Shown: positions 1 to 11,265 of the stretch, in pieces
Numbering within the stretch: the first letter of the stretch is position 1
Layout of the letters: every line of letters begins with the position of its first letter
NCBI GenBank assembly: GCA_003550325.1
Contig: QKWP01000625.1
Location: 102,856 to 166,855 of the forward strand
Source of the DNA: Gigaspora rosea
Taxonomy: Eukaryota > Glomeromycota > Glomeromycetes > Diversisporales > Gigasporaceae
Direction: 5' to 3'
Length of the DNA: 64,000 nucleotides
Notes under the pieces: model-generated
The model's database searches: none
What the model was told of the DNA's origin: nothing
The model's input: only the letters and a program-made list of their open reading frames with translations
Translations under genes and position numbers: made by a program

Positions 1-637
1 AAATAAGATCGCAGAAAAATTGTAATAAAATTTTTTAAAAAAATTTTTTCTTAAAATTATCTATTTTCAGCTTATATGTAACTATAATTTATTTTCTTAT
101 AATATAAAAACTAATTTTGCAAAAAAGTAATCCTTATTTTCAAATATAATTGTACAAAGTTTTATTTAATTATTTTAGCATTTTAAAAAAGTAAATTAGA
201 GCTAAAAAAGTGCAAAAACGCAGGCAAATTTGCCTGTGTTCTACTACAATCTAAGGGATAGTAATTATACAGGTAAATTTGCCTGCGAAGTAGTACAAAC
301 TAAGGAATAGTTTCAAATCGAGACCCCAAATTTTAGCATCATCTGATTTCAGCATCATCTCCAACAATTATTAATTGATATCACTATCGATAGTAATCGA
401 TTAACCGGATATATATCGATTACTATCACTATTGATAGAAATCGACAGGGTGTTGATAATCGATATATATCTTACTAGTTAGTAATCGATATATATCTAT
501 ATATAAAATTTGCCGATGAAGTATAGTCCACTAAGATCGTTACGATAAACAAATCTACTATTTTCTAAACAAGTCATAAAAGCTGTTTGTTTTATTCTAT
601 TTGAAGCAATTCAGAAAACTGATGCTATAATGATTCT
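1..637. other. AT-rich non-coding stretch with short palindromes
   Basis: No convincing gene. It holds a perfect 16-bp palindrome (CAGGCAAATTTGCCTG, about 221-236) and a near copy about 50 bases on (270-285). Each is followed by a related block ending in CTAAGG(G/A)ATAGT, so this is an imperfect tandem duplication of about 66 bp. From 375 to 505 there is a cluster of ATCGAT-containing repeats. The function is unknown. Confidence 0.5.
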
Positions 638-924
638 TTGGTATCTTTCAAATACATTATAGTCAAACCAGTTACTGTATCAACTTTATTAGAACTCGGA
701 GTTGCAATATTTTTGTCAAGCAAAAATGCCATAAATTGGTTAAGCAATTCTTTTGACAATCATACTCTAGTTATTTTAGGTTTACATAATGCAGGGCAAC
801 CAGGACTATTAGTAGTAGCATGTAATCAGGCATTGGATATGGTCTTTGAAGAAATCTGATATAGTATAAATATTCAGATTAGTATTATAATTTTTTTGTA
901 TATTTTAATTTTAAAATATACTAA

Positions 925-2140
925 CTTACACTAAGTTTTTTTCCAATTCAGCATAGGTAAACTTATTTGCGATCATTGAAAGAATTCGAATACGTCCGTT
1001 TTGTTTTCTTTTATTCATATTATACGCATTTTTAAAGCATTTCCTTAATTTGTCGCTTGTATCATTTGGTGATAATGTCAGTAATCTTTGAAAATGCAAT
1101 TATATTAATCTTGTAATGCATTTAACAAACAACTCCAAAATTGAACATATTTTTTTTTTTTTTGACCAAAAAAATTTTTATTAGAATAATTAGTGAAATA
1201 CTTGAAATAATTCATTATGAGAATTATTAATATTTACTTTCAATTTATATTCTGTAAATGGTGTTATATTGTGACAACTGGCTGCTTTAAGTAGTACCCT
1301 CCATGCTCGAAGTTCACAATCATTAAAAATATGTTGTGGGGGTAAATTGATGCTAAAGAATTATGAAATTCAATTATTGTATTTGAACTATTTTTTAAAT
1401 CAATAAAAAACTTATGCCATTGAATACAGAAATAGTATAATGACGAAGAAAATTATTGTAAAGATGATTCATAATATTTTTGTTATGCCAATAAGTTTCA
1501 TCACATTTAGAAATTCGTTGTTCATACAAAACTTGATATGTTAATGGATGTTCCAATCCAAAAGGTTGTGTTCTACAAAATTTTTTTAATTTTTTAGATG
1601 CCTTTCAAACTTCATTTGGAGTTTTATCAATAAAATAATGTTTTGACACGCCATTTTGATAAATTTCAATATAATATCCATCTAAATTAATACATTAAAT
1701 ATATATTACATGTTTGCCCAAATGATCACTAGTAAACATTGCAGTATAACCAACTTCAGCCCCGATTTCATTAGCTTCATTAGAACATCCCAAAGCAGTT
1801 ATATATATATTATATTTGTCAAAATTTGATACCAGTTAGTAATTGCTCTAATATATAAGGATTATCCCAACCTAAAACTTGTGGGCCAAAAAATTTTGTA
1901 TGACTATTTTGATATACGCATCTATATAAAGATATGATTGCAGAGCTAGGTGTCTCTTCAATATTACTAAATTTTAATCCAACTTGATACCAATAACCAG
2001 ATTGATGTTCATGTTTTTCATCACCTTGAGTATAAAAGTTTTTATTGCTTATTTCTAAAACAGTTTGCCATCCAACACGTATTGGATAAAGATAAACTTC
2101 ATTTTCCAACTCTTTTTTACCTTGCGTAGTCCACTAGCTG
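925..2140 (-). pseudogene. Decayed FYR-domain (FYRN/FYRC-like) protein
   Basis: An open segment at 1819-2109 reads on the minus strand as a FYRN-like start (LYPIRVGWQTV) followed by a FYRC-like stretch (SSAIISLYRCVYQ, then FFGPQVLGWDNP). Downstream, across stops and frameshifts, a second copy is legible at about 1530-1790 (GYTAMFTSDHLGKHV, then TPNEV.KASKKLKK and FGLEHPLTYQVL). A further conserved-looking piece follows (NDCELRAWRVLLKAA, about 1250-1330), then a basic segment near 950-1090 (KRKQNGRIRILSMIANKF). FYR domains normally occur in chromatin proteins; what this copy did is not known. At least four frame breaks make it a relic. The FYR assignment is by motif shape only. Confidence 0.55.
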
Positions 2141-2585
2141 CAAATATCATACCATAGTGCAAACGGGGAATAATAGCACCAAGAGAAATCAATTTTATAT
2201 TTAATTGAGATTGCTTGTTAGTCATAAAGTAAAAAGACGTAAGGTAAAATCAGATAAAATTATTGTTTACAAAAAGTAAATGGTAAAATCACGCGACAAT
2301 TTTAAGAATCAGGTAAAAAAATTTTCATCAATCTTTTGAGGGTTTTTTTTTTATTGTCAATGATTAAACTATCAGTAAATAAATTGACTTTGTAATTCGA
2401 ATTTCAAAATAAAATAAAAGAAACAAAATGTAAGTTAACAATAGTAGTTTATAAAGTAAGTGATTCATAAATAAGTATTAGTATTTAGAATTTCAATGAA
2501 ATCCATTATTTAATTAAAAAAAAATAGAAGTGCGATAACAATAACTTGTCATAAATGAGTTACAGCAAAAAATGCTGTAACTTAT
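2141..2585. other. AT-rich intergenic DNA
   Basis: No gene, RNA or clear repeat was recognised here. The sequence is homopolymer-rich. Confidence 0.5.
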
Positions 2586-2880
2586 TACCGTATATTCCCA
2601 AAAATAAGCTACCCTTTTTTGCACAATTTTGACCCCAAAAAATTGGGTAGCTTATTTTTAGCATATAGACGTTTTTGAAAAAATTGAAAAACATACTAAT
2701 AAAAATTTGTCCAAATGACACCGAATTTTTATTTTAGGTGTATTTTGATACTTTGAACAACTTTACTTAGTAAAAAAAAAGTTTTATATGTAGCAACTGT
2801 CAATGCGTTTTTTTTGATTTTTGAAAAAAATCAGGTGGTAGCTTATTTTCGGAATAGCTTATTTTTGGAAATCTACAGTA
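2586..2880. mobile_element. MITE with AAAATAAGCTACC terminal repeats
   Basis: The ends are inverted copies: left TACCGTATATTCCC then AAAAATAAGCTACCC, right (as complement) TACTGTAGATTTCC then AAAAATAAGCTATT. There is no coding capacity. Related ends occur at 44789-45052, at about 40075-40690 and as a fragment at about 49602-49655, so this is a family. Target-site duplication is not clear. The superfamily is undetermined. Confidence 0.6.
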
Positions 2881-2914
2881 TAGTTATGGTTACGGTAAAA
2901 AATGCGTTACATCT

Positions 2915-3628
2915 AGGGTTCCAAACCAGTTTTAAACTTTAAATCCATGACCCGTCGGGTCAAAACTTGCAACCAACTAGATATCTGAATTAAATTAGGT
3001 AACCCATCCAAATTCAGGTGACCCGGATACTTGGCTAAATTTGGGTGACCCAGATATATATAGGATAACTTTCTCGTGATTGGTCAATACAGCTTTTACT
3101 CCCTATGATAGTGAATTTTTTTATTTTTTTTGTAACTATTACATATTTTACGAAAAAGCTACAAGTATCTTATGTATCTCTGGGATTCATCCTACCCGGA
3201 TATACTCACTTAGAGACGGTTCGTAAGCTAGAAAAATAGTAATGTGCAATAAATATATACGTTAAAGCTTTGATTTAACAATTTACTTAGATATAAGAAA
3301 GGTAACTTTATATTTCGGGATTTTGAAATTAATAAGTTCTAATCTGAGATTTTTAGTATCATTTAAGAACGCAATAAAAAACTTGTTTATTTATTTTATT
3401 TTTTAATAAATAAGTTCATTCGTATATATTTAAAATAGTTTTATTAGGATATTATTGTTTGATGTTTGATCATTTATTATAATTTTATATAGCGATTAGG
3501 ATGTATTTTTCTGTAAATTAAATCATATTAAATCGCTTTAGTCTATTTCTAATGTTATAGAACGATAGTTTATTATATTATCTTATTATTTTATTATTTC
3601 ATTTTTATTATTATATTTTATTATTATA
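2915..3628. repeat. Repeat rich in GACCCG / GGGTGACCC motifs plus AT-rich DNA
   Basis: At 2940-3060 there are several GACCCG and GGGTGACCC motifs in both orientations. The same vocabulary returns at about 4605-4680 and 5220-5530 (for example GACCCGGGTC), always in AT-rich surroundings. This suggests pieces of one dispersed element that I could not delimit. No coding sequence was seen. Confidence 0.4.
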
Positions 3629-3826
3629 CAAGTCACTCTCGTTATAGTGAAGTGATCTGTTCCATTAATAAAAATTTTTAAAAAATTCATTATATCGAGA
3701 GTTTTATTAGTAAATTCACTATATCGAGAAAATTTTATATAAGTTGGCTTTGAGCTTAACTTCACTATATCGAGATTTTAATTAGTCTTCACTATATCGA
3801 AAGTTCACTATAACGAGAGTGACTTG
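3629..3826. mobile_element. 198-bp pogo-like MITE with TA target duplication
   Basis: Perfect terminal inverted repeats of at least 24 bp begin CAAGTCACTCTCG and continue into TTATAGTGAA. The element is flanked by TA on both sides (3627-3628 and 3827-3828). Internally there are repeats of TTCACTATATCGAGA. The end type (C-A-G/A...CTCGTTATA) resembles pogo/Tigger-like MITEs of the Tc1-mariner superfamily. No transposase is encoded. Confidence 0.75.
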
Positions 3827-3863
3827 TATTGTATTATATTATTATCTTGAGAAGTTAGAATAG

Positions 3864-4105
3864 TTAATACCACTTATAACACTTATATCGCTTATAACGC
3901 TTATACCGATTATAACGCTTATAACGATTATAACGCTTATAACGATTATCACGCTTATAACGCTTATAGCGCTTATACTGCTTATAACGCTTATGATGCT
4001 TATAGCGCTTATACCGCTTATAACGCTTATACTGTTTATAACGCTTATGTTGCTCTTGTAGATTATAGTGTTTATTATTGTAAATCAATGCTTATAACGC
4101 TTATT
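3864..4105. repeat. 9-bp minisatellite (CGCTTATAA)
   Basis: About 25 head-to-tail units of a 9-bp motif, CGCTTATAA with variants such as CGATTATAA and CGCTTATAC. The 9-bp period gives a spurious open frame on the minus strand (a KRYKRYKRY-type translation). I regard this as a consequence of the repeat and not as a gene. Confidence 0.85.
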
Positions 4106-5759
4106 CTAAAATGTATTTAAAGACACAGAATTTCTCTTAGTCAAACTAGACCAAGACACCCCACTTCTCTTATATTTACTATACATCTTGTACTGGGATT
4201 TCTTAGGAACAGAACCTAAGGATAGCTCTATCTTAGATTATTAATAAATAAACTATTTTTCTGAATAACACCAAGTTTATTATCAAGTAATAGTAAAATT
4301 GATAATTTCTCATTGAATACTCTACCGAACTGCTCTTAGAGAAGAGTATAATTTCTTACAGACTAAGGAATTATACCTACCTCTTGGATACCGCTATAAA
4401 CCAATAAAGGATCCCTGTAGCCGTGTCGTTGTTATAGTAAGGAGTAAAAGAAGGCCTCCCTACTATAACACTAATATTGAATTGTCATGTATTATATGAA
4501 TTCAAAGTTTTTGGTTAGTATTGTAGTAAGTACTGTATATAACAATAATACTGTATTATTATCGTTGTATATAATTATGACGCGATTTTTAATTTATATG
4601 ATCAGATAACCTCAACGGGTTACCTAGGTCACCCGCTTACTATCGGATAACCCGCTGAAAATCGGGTGATTTGCTCCTTATTTTAAGGTTAGACCGTAAA
4701 TGCTAATTAAAAATTACATAGTTGTTGTGGCTAATTTGTGTATAGTTACACAATGATCATCTGATCAAACCATTCAAAACATTGTTATATTCTAGATTAG
4801 TATCAACGATCCCATGATTTTAAAATTCATTTTTTTATTGGCTAAAAATGATTTATATACAAGTTCAATATTGTTTTATATTGTTCTAGCATGTGTTCTA
4901 GAATATTTATTAATTTCTAGAACTATAAAGTTTCACCCGCAAATTATATAGTTTCACCCGCAAACTTTGTAGGTTCAAAATTTAGAACTGTTTCTTTAAA
5001 AACTTACTTCTAATTTTTGCAATAAAATTTACGAGTTTTAATGTTTGTATTTATCTGGTTTTGATTGAATTTCGATAAAATAAAAAAAATATTTGCCTTT
5101 ATTGCTTTTTTGTACTCTGTTAATTTTATATAGCTAAAAGGATCTACTATTTGTATATATATAATTTAATTATAATAATACGGTTTACGGTACCCTTAAA
5201 CCAGTTTGTCAAAAACAGATCTGGTTGGTAAATTTCATGGGTCAGGTGATCGGGTACACAGTTATCCGGATTATAGTTTAGATTTCTAGTTACACCTGCA
5301 TCGATAAATGCAAAAATTGCAAAAAAATAGCGTAAACAGCTTTTTTTTTTTTTTAAGTTTTTTTTTATATGTTTTTAAACAATATATATTATATCATATG
5401 GCAGGTTATGCATCAAACGGGTTTATTTAATTTTTTTTTTTTATTATATTTGATAATCCTGACCCATTTGACCCGGGTCATAACAATTTCTGATTTGTGA
5501 CCCATAAAGGGCACTCGACCCAGGTTAGAACACTTGCCAAGTTCTATTTTATTTTTTTAAAAAATTTAAGTTTATTATAAAAAATTTAAGTAATTTAATT
5601 TTTGGTTCGAGATTATTGAGTACTAATGAATTTATTATATTAATTATTCCACTGATCATTAATGATGATCTTCTGATTACTCCCGGATTATGAATTAAAG
5701 AAGTTTTTATTATTTAACTTTTAATTTTTATATTTGTTGAATATATTTTTTTAAAGAAA
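4106..5759. other. AT-rich stretch without recognisable genes
   Basis: No supported gene. It contains the GACCCG-type repeat pieces at about 4605-4680 and 5220-5530. At 4150-4450 there is a moderately complex stretch, possibly an old retroelement piece, which I could not classify. Confidence 0.4.
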
Positions 5760-6735
5760 GTGCAGTAAATTATGTAATTTTCTAGAAGGATCTCCTATCT
5801 ATCATGTCCTATATATATATAGTCTAAGTAGCCAATAATATTAAAATAAAATCGATTTTTAGTTAATCGCAGATAGTTGCTACATAGTAAAGTCTAAATT
5901 CTACTAAGGGGAGTAACAAAAATCAGGTGATTTTTTAGGGGGGGAGGGAGTAAAAAAAGTTAAAATTATATATAAGAACCTGACTATTTATATATTAAGG
6001 AAGAGGGGGGGTAGGTCTCTGATAAAAAATAATCAGGTGATTAATGACACTGCCCTAAGTTAATCAATAAATATCAATTAAGTAAATTTGTTTAAAAGAT
6101 CAAAATACTTACTGTATACTCTAAAATTTTTATTAAAATTGAAAAATTTTTTATTATTTAACTTTTAATTTTTATGTTCATTGAATATTTTTTTTAAAAA
6201 ATTTTAATTTTCTATCAAATGTAAAAATCAAAAATCAATTAATAAAAAATTCTCCAATACTTATAAAATTTTGTAATAAGTGTATTTTGATCTGCTGAAT
6301 AAGTTTCTTAAGCAATTTCAATCGATTTGCTTAGTAAAATTTAGACTTTACTATGCAGCAACTTTTGTCGATTGTGGGGCAAATATATTTTTTTAAAAAA
6401 TTTTAATTTTTCTGTCGAACGTAAAAATCAAATTCAATTAATAAAAAATTTTCTAATATTTTAAAAATTTTGTAATAAGTATATTTTGATCTGCTAAATA
6501 AGTTTACTTAAGTGAATTTAATCGATTGTTTACCGTAGTAAAATTTAGACTTTACTATGTAGCAACTTTTGTCAATTGTGGGATAGCTTATTTTCAGGTT
6601 GTCAAAGATATTTTTAAGTTTTTTTTTTAAAAATTATAAAATTTGATTGTTAATAGTCCTATCACTGGGGAGTCAGGACCTATATAAACTCTAATTATGT
6701 AATTTACTATACTTCCCTTACATCAGCTAAATTTT
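5760..6735. mobile_element. Foldback element with nested Harbinger-like MITE
   Basis: The outer ends are inverted (left CAGTAAATTATGTAATT, right as complement TAGTAAATTACATAATT). The interior carries inverted copies of a block containing TAAAGTCTAAAT and CTTTTAATTTTTA, the same block that forms the large palindrome at 40336-40662. An additional half copy follows at about 6400-6600. A related right half occurs at 22500-22690 and 23270-23370. No coding sequence was found. Exact ends are uncertain. Confidence 0.5.
5908..6055. mobile_element. 148-bp Harbinger-like MITE (TAA/TTA target)
   Basis: The ends are GGGGAGTAACAAAAATCAGG and, as complement, GGGCAGTGTCATTAATCACC; the flanks are TAA on both sides (5905-5907 and 6056-6058). 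An inverted-orientation sister copy lies at 44265-44417. A 3-bp TTA/TAA target with G-rich ends is typical of PIF/Harbinger MITEs. It interrupts the foldback element around it. Confidence 0.75.
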
Positions 6736-7864
6736 TATAGTGCAGATCTGCGCAGATTTTTAAAAAAAACAATTATTAAAAATTAATGCAGATCCGCGAC
6801 CCTGCTGGCGATCATTGAAGAAATTTTTTTTTATTTTCTGCGCAAATTTAATTTTCTGTACAAATCTTTAACAATTAACAATTCAATAATCTGCGCATGT
6901 TGTAAAAAATAAAAAAATAGCAAAAAGCGAATAATAAAAAATTACTATATGCTCGCCTAAATATTATTAAATGCTAGCTAATTTTTCATATATTAAAATA
7001 ATAAATTTGAATATTCATATATTTTTTTTATATTTTAACAATTTAATTTATTACAAAGTACAAAAAAAATTAAAAAAAAAATACAAAAAATAAATACAAA
7101 TTACAACATAAACCTGATTACAACTATCATCCCCACCATCATACTAAATCCCATACTAACTATTATGCTATGCCCCATACTAACTATCGTGCTACTAACT
7201 ATTATGCTACATCTTGCTACATCCCGAACTATCATACTACATCTATCGTGCTATGCTACGTACGTTCTACTATCGTGCTATCCGTAATAACAATCATACT
7301 ATATTCGTTCTAGCATAGCGGACATTTGATTTGATTGGCTTGAAGATCACTTAGTTACACAATATAAAAAAATTTTTTTAAAGTAACCCTTACTATGTAA
7401 AAACCATATCGTCAATTGACAACTAGTGGTTTCACATAATAAAATTTTTTTAAAACACATTATAGTGTTCTTTAACCCTTCGTATATCTTCCGTAACAAA
7501 AGATCAGTATAGATCATTATTACAAAAAACTTTACTTAGAGAGCAAATTTAGCAAGTAATACAGTAATACAGTATGTAATGAATGAGTTAATTGGGTATT
7601 AATCATTATACTGTACATGTATAAACTTTTTTTCCCTTCAAACTACAACTAGAAACTTTACCAACTGACAACATTCGGATCTAAATACTCTTAGAAGTTG
7701 TAGTACAGACCAATAAACTACAACTCATGATCTTAGAAAGAATTCCTCTTAAACAAAAAAAAATTTAAATTACTATTTACAAAGGCGAGTATATTTCATA
7801 TTCTAGTAGATTAAGAAAGTTTATTTTACAAACTTTACTAAATATACAACTACTGTACAAAGCC
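6736..7864. other. AT-rich DNA with degenerate CTAACTATCGTGCTAC repeats
   Basis: At 7130-7320 there are irregular repeats of a motif near CTAACTATCGTGCTA. The same motif recurs at about 10195-10300 and 10440-10480, on the other side of the kinase relic. No gene was supported. Confidence 0.4.
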
Positions 7865-8247
7865 TATACATGCGAATCAGAATAGTTTTTATCTTGGAAT
7901 TAACCTTGAAAAGGATAAATATAAAGCATTCATTCAGTTCAAAAAATCTGCTAACATGGGGCATACTGAAGAAATCAATTGTCTTGGCTATTGTTACGAA
8001 TATGGAATAGGAGTTGAAAAGAATAAAAACAAGGCATTTATATATTATCAAAAATCAGCAAATATGTATAATCCTAACGGAATATTGTTATTATTTAGGA
8101 ATTGGAGTCGAAATCAATAAGCATAAAGCATTTACTATAGAGATTTGGAAAACTGCTATTCATTATTATGGATTTGGCGTGGAAGAAGATCAAAATAAAT
8201 CTTATGAATGGATTAAAAAATATGGTGATTTTTATTTTTATTTATAG
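7865..8247 (+). pseudogene. Sel1-like repeat protein fragment
   Basis: The plus-strand translation gives consecutive Sel1-type units: YLGINLEKDKYKAF..FKKSANMGH, then CLGYCYEYGIGVEKNKNKAF.YYQKSAN, then after a one-base frame change YCYYLGIGVEINKHKAF and a shortened HYYGFGVEEDQNKSYEW, ending in a stop at 8247. Sel1 repeats form alpha-solenoid scaffolds and in Glomeromycotina are often found next to or fused with kinase domains. That fits the kinase relic starting 50 bases downstream. The frameshift and lack of a start make it a fragment. Confidence 0.7.
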
Positions 8248-8299
8248 CTTAAAGATTTTTTACACAAATTTAACTTAGAGCCTGGAAATATGAAGATGC

Positions 8300-9674
8300 G
8301 ATTGAATAGATTCTGGCAAAGGCGGATTTGGTTCTGTATATTCAGCAACCTGGTTGGACGGCATACGAAAAGTAGACAGAGATGATTATAATTATGTAAG
8401 AGCATGTGAACCATCCAGTATCATTGCACTCGAGACGTTGACCAGTTCGAAGGAAAACAAATTTGATTTTTTAAAAGTAAGTTAATTTATTGTTACGATA
8501 ATTTATCTAATTGTTTATTATTGTTAAACTTTAAGCTTAAAAGTCTTATGGAATATAAATTAAAATTTAGTAAGCTCGCAATATACAGAATAACCAATAA
8601 CACAGAAACAAAAGATTACTTGATTGTCTTTCAGTATGCTGATAATGGAAGTCTTCATAAATATTTGACAAAAAATTCTAGCCTAGAGCCTGGAAATATG
8701 AAGATTCGATTAAATGGATTCCATTTAAAAATTATTTGATGTTAAAGAAATCAGTAAAGATGGATTGGTTCTGTATATTTAGCAACCTGGTTGGATGGCA
8801 TACGAAAAGTTGATGGTAATTATTATAATTATATAAGAGCATGTAAACCATCTAGTATCGTTGCACTCAAGATGTTGACCAGTTCGAAGGAAAAACAATT
8901 TTGATTTTTTAAAATAAGTAAGTTAATTTATTATTATGATAATTTATCTAATAATTTATTGTACTAATTTATTGTTAAGCTTTAAGTTTGAAAGTTTTAT
9001 AGAATGTAAATTAAAATTTAGTGCAAGACCAACGCATTAATGAAAATACATTTGGAAGACCAAAGTCAAAAGTCTTCACAGGAAAAAAAGCCAGAAACTC
9101 CCTCAGTAAACAATAATCAACAAGATTCGGTTAAAAAACTACTCCCAAATCTAATCAATCCTATATCGCAAATCTAGGATTGTCTAGAAAGAGAAATGTG
9201 AATATTTCAGGTAGCAAAGTTTATGAAGTTATGCCCTATGTTGCTCCTGAAGTTTTATCAGGTGATAGGCTGTTTTACACAAGCAGCAGATATTTATGGA
9301 TTTGGTGTTATTATAGCAGAAATATCGATCAGTCAAAGACCTTTTGATGGTCATGAATTTGATCATAAGTTTGCAATCAAGATTTGCAATAAAGGATTGC
9401 GTCCAGAGTTTGACCTGGAACTCCTAAATTCTATATCGAATTGGCTAAGAAATGCATAAATTCTAATCTGAAAGAACGACCTCTTGTTTATAAGATTAAA
9501 CAAAGAATTAAATCTTGGCTTAAGAAGATAGCTAGTTCAGATGATAATGAAATTAAAAAGCAATTCTTGGATGCTAATAAAGTTATTATATTAAATTATT
9601 GCCGATATCAAAGCATCCTGACGGAATGTACACTAACAAAATTATTAACACAAATTAATTTCAAAGGCGATTAA
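8300..9674 (+). pseudogene. Degenerate protein kinase with duplicated N-lobe
   Basis: Pieces of a kinase domain are readable in changing frames. At about 8305 a glycine loop GKGGFGSVYSATW is followed at about 8430 by IIALETL, where the ATP-binding Lys of the VALK motif has become Glu. At 8540-8680 there is a hinge-like stretch (ETKDYLIVFQYADNGSLHKYL). A second N-lobe copy follows at 8765-8900 (GSVYLATW and VALKML, Lys kept). No catalytic HRD loop is recognisable. C-lobe pieces at 9170-9550 include NLGLSRK in the DFG position, PYVAPEVLSG, and TQAADIYGFGVIIAE. With the Sel1 piece upstream this looks like a broken Sel1-kinase gene. Several stops and frame changes exclude a working kinase. Confidence 0.7.
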
Positions 9675-11249
9675 AGGTATTTATTTATTTCAACTTATAT
9701 AAACTTCACTTAAAAGCGAATATTTTTACTATTTATTATAGTATTAAAATGCTGAAAACGACCAACAAAAAAAAATGAAAATTGAAATATTACAAGATCT
9801 AAATCTAAAGAACTTTGTTATACCGTTTAATGTGCTATTATAATAAAAAGCTCTTATTTTATTTATTTTATGTATTCTAAATTTTATACCGTTATAGAGT
9901 AAAACATAAGTAACTTCGGGTTAAGTAGTAGATAGATAGTATGTATAGTATATGAGTATTATTGTTTCATTAATTATATGCTAATAAAGATAAAAAACAA
10001 AAGTTTTATTTTTTAATATTAAAAGTTATTTAATTTGATTGGTTAATTATCATGGGCAATCACAGGTAATATAATGATCTACAACATGCATATTGTTTAC
10101 TTGTTTACATTTTTCGACCAATCAAATCGAATATCCACCATGCTATTCGTTCTAAAGAAAAAAGAACCGTTAGAATATATTAAAAAAAAAAAACTATCGT
10201 AAACCAGATATTAACTATCATGCTCCATCCATTCTAACTATCATGCTATGTTTCGTACTATGTTCATTTCATTCTAAAAAAAAAAAACGTTAGTACTGTA
10301 ATAAAAAAAAAAAAAGAATAATATTGTATACTAGCCTTATGCTCATCTTTTTTAACTCCAATTCCATGATGATAACAATATCCAACACTATTTTTCCCAC
10401 TTGTGTTTTCCATATCTGTAGATTTTTGATATCTACTCTGTTGTTCTAACTATCGCACTACATTCTGTTCTACATTCGTTTTAAAAAAAAAGACAGTAAA
10501 AAAAAAAAAAAAGAAGAACAAAGAAATTAACTAAATAGACCAATACCTTATACCAGAAAACATGAACGCACACCAATGACGGCTCCAACGACGGCTCCAA
10601 CAGATTCCTCATCTACATTTCGGCGTCCAATTTTAGCACTCCAGCGAAGCACAAACCTAAAATAAAAAAAAAGAAAGAGGTAAATAATAATAAATAAATA
10701 AACAAAATAAAGAAACTAGAAACTTATCTTTAGATCAAGTTCTAGTATCTTCGGGCTCTAACGATATCGACATAGATATTGCGGCTAAAATACAAAGATT
10801 TAAAAAAAGTGGGAGTAGAAGTTTTTAAAATTATTATATAGCCTATTATGACAAGAATAAAAGATTATTAGAGCCAAAGACTAATATACTACTAATATCC
10901 AGCAAGAAGTTCGAATAACTAATTGCAAAGTGGTTGGAGAAAAAAAAAAAAATTTATACAGCATGATCGCCAATCTGAAAAATAATTGGCCAATTATATG
11001 TACAATTAAATAAAAAAGTAAAAAATATTTAAGGGTAGGGTGTACAAATTTTCAATTTCATATAAAATCGATTGTAGATCAACTTTATGTAACTAATTTA
11101 TATGATATCATATGATTTACATATAAACATCATATGATCTGACCAATCAATTCTTTGTACACCCTACAAAATCATAGCATCCTACAAAAATTTAATTATA
11201 TGTAAAGTTAATTTTTTTTAAAGCAATGGATATTCCGCAACTTCATTAT
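9675..11249. other. Intergenic DNA, low complexity, no intact gene
   Basis: A-rich tracts, degenerate CTAACTATC motifs (10195-10300, 10440-10480) and one isolated Sel1 fragment (annotated separately). At about 11040-11165 there is an imperfect inverted repeat around GATCAACTTTATGTAA and ATATGATTTACATAT. Nothing else was recognised. Confidence 0.45.
10330..10431 (-). pseudogene. Isolated Sel1 repeat fragment
   Basis: The minus strand reads YQKSTDMENTSGKNSVGYC, then YHHGIGVKKDEHKAS. This is one Sel1 unit (GYCYxxGIGVxKDxxKA) with no start and no flanking units. Its orientation is opposite to the Sel1-kinase relic at 7.9-9.7 kb, so it is a separate fragment. Confidence 0.65.
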
Positions 11250-11265
11250 TATAAACAAACTATTT

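Noticed and set aside
638-859. 73-codon plus-strand open frame (LELGVAIFLSSKNAINW...)
   Set aside because: It has no ATG start (begins at TTG), no recognisable domain, no splice context and lies in repeat-rich AT DNA. It could be a gene fragment but I cannot support it.
3864-4088. 74-residue minus-strand frame rich in KRY
   Set aside because: Produced by the 9-bp minisatellite period; no gene evidence.
7120-10500. CRISPR-like array from the CTAACTATCGTGCTA repeats
   Set aside because: Irregular spacing, degenerate units and a eukaryotic context; no repeat-spacer pattern.
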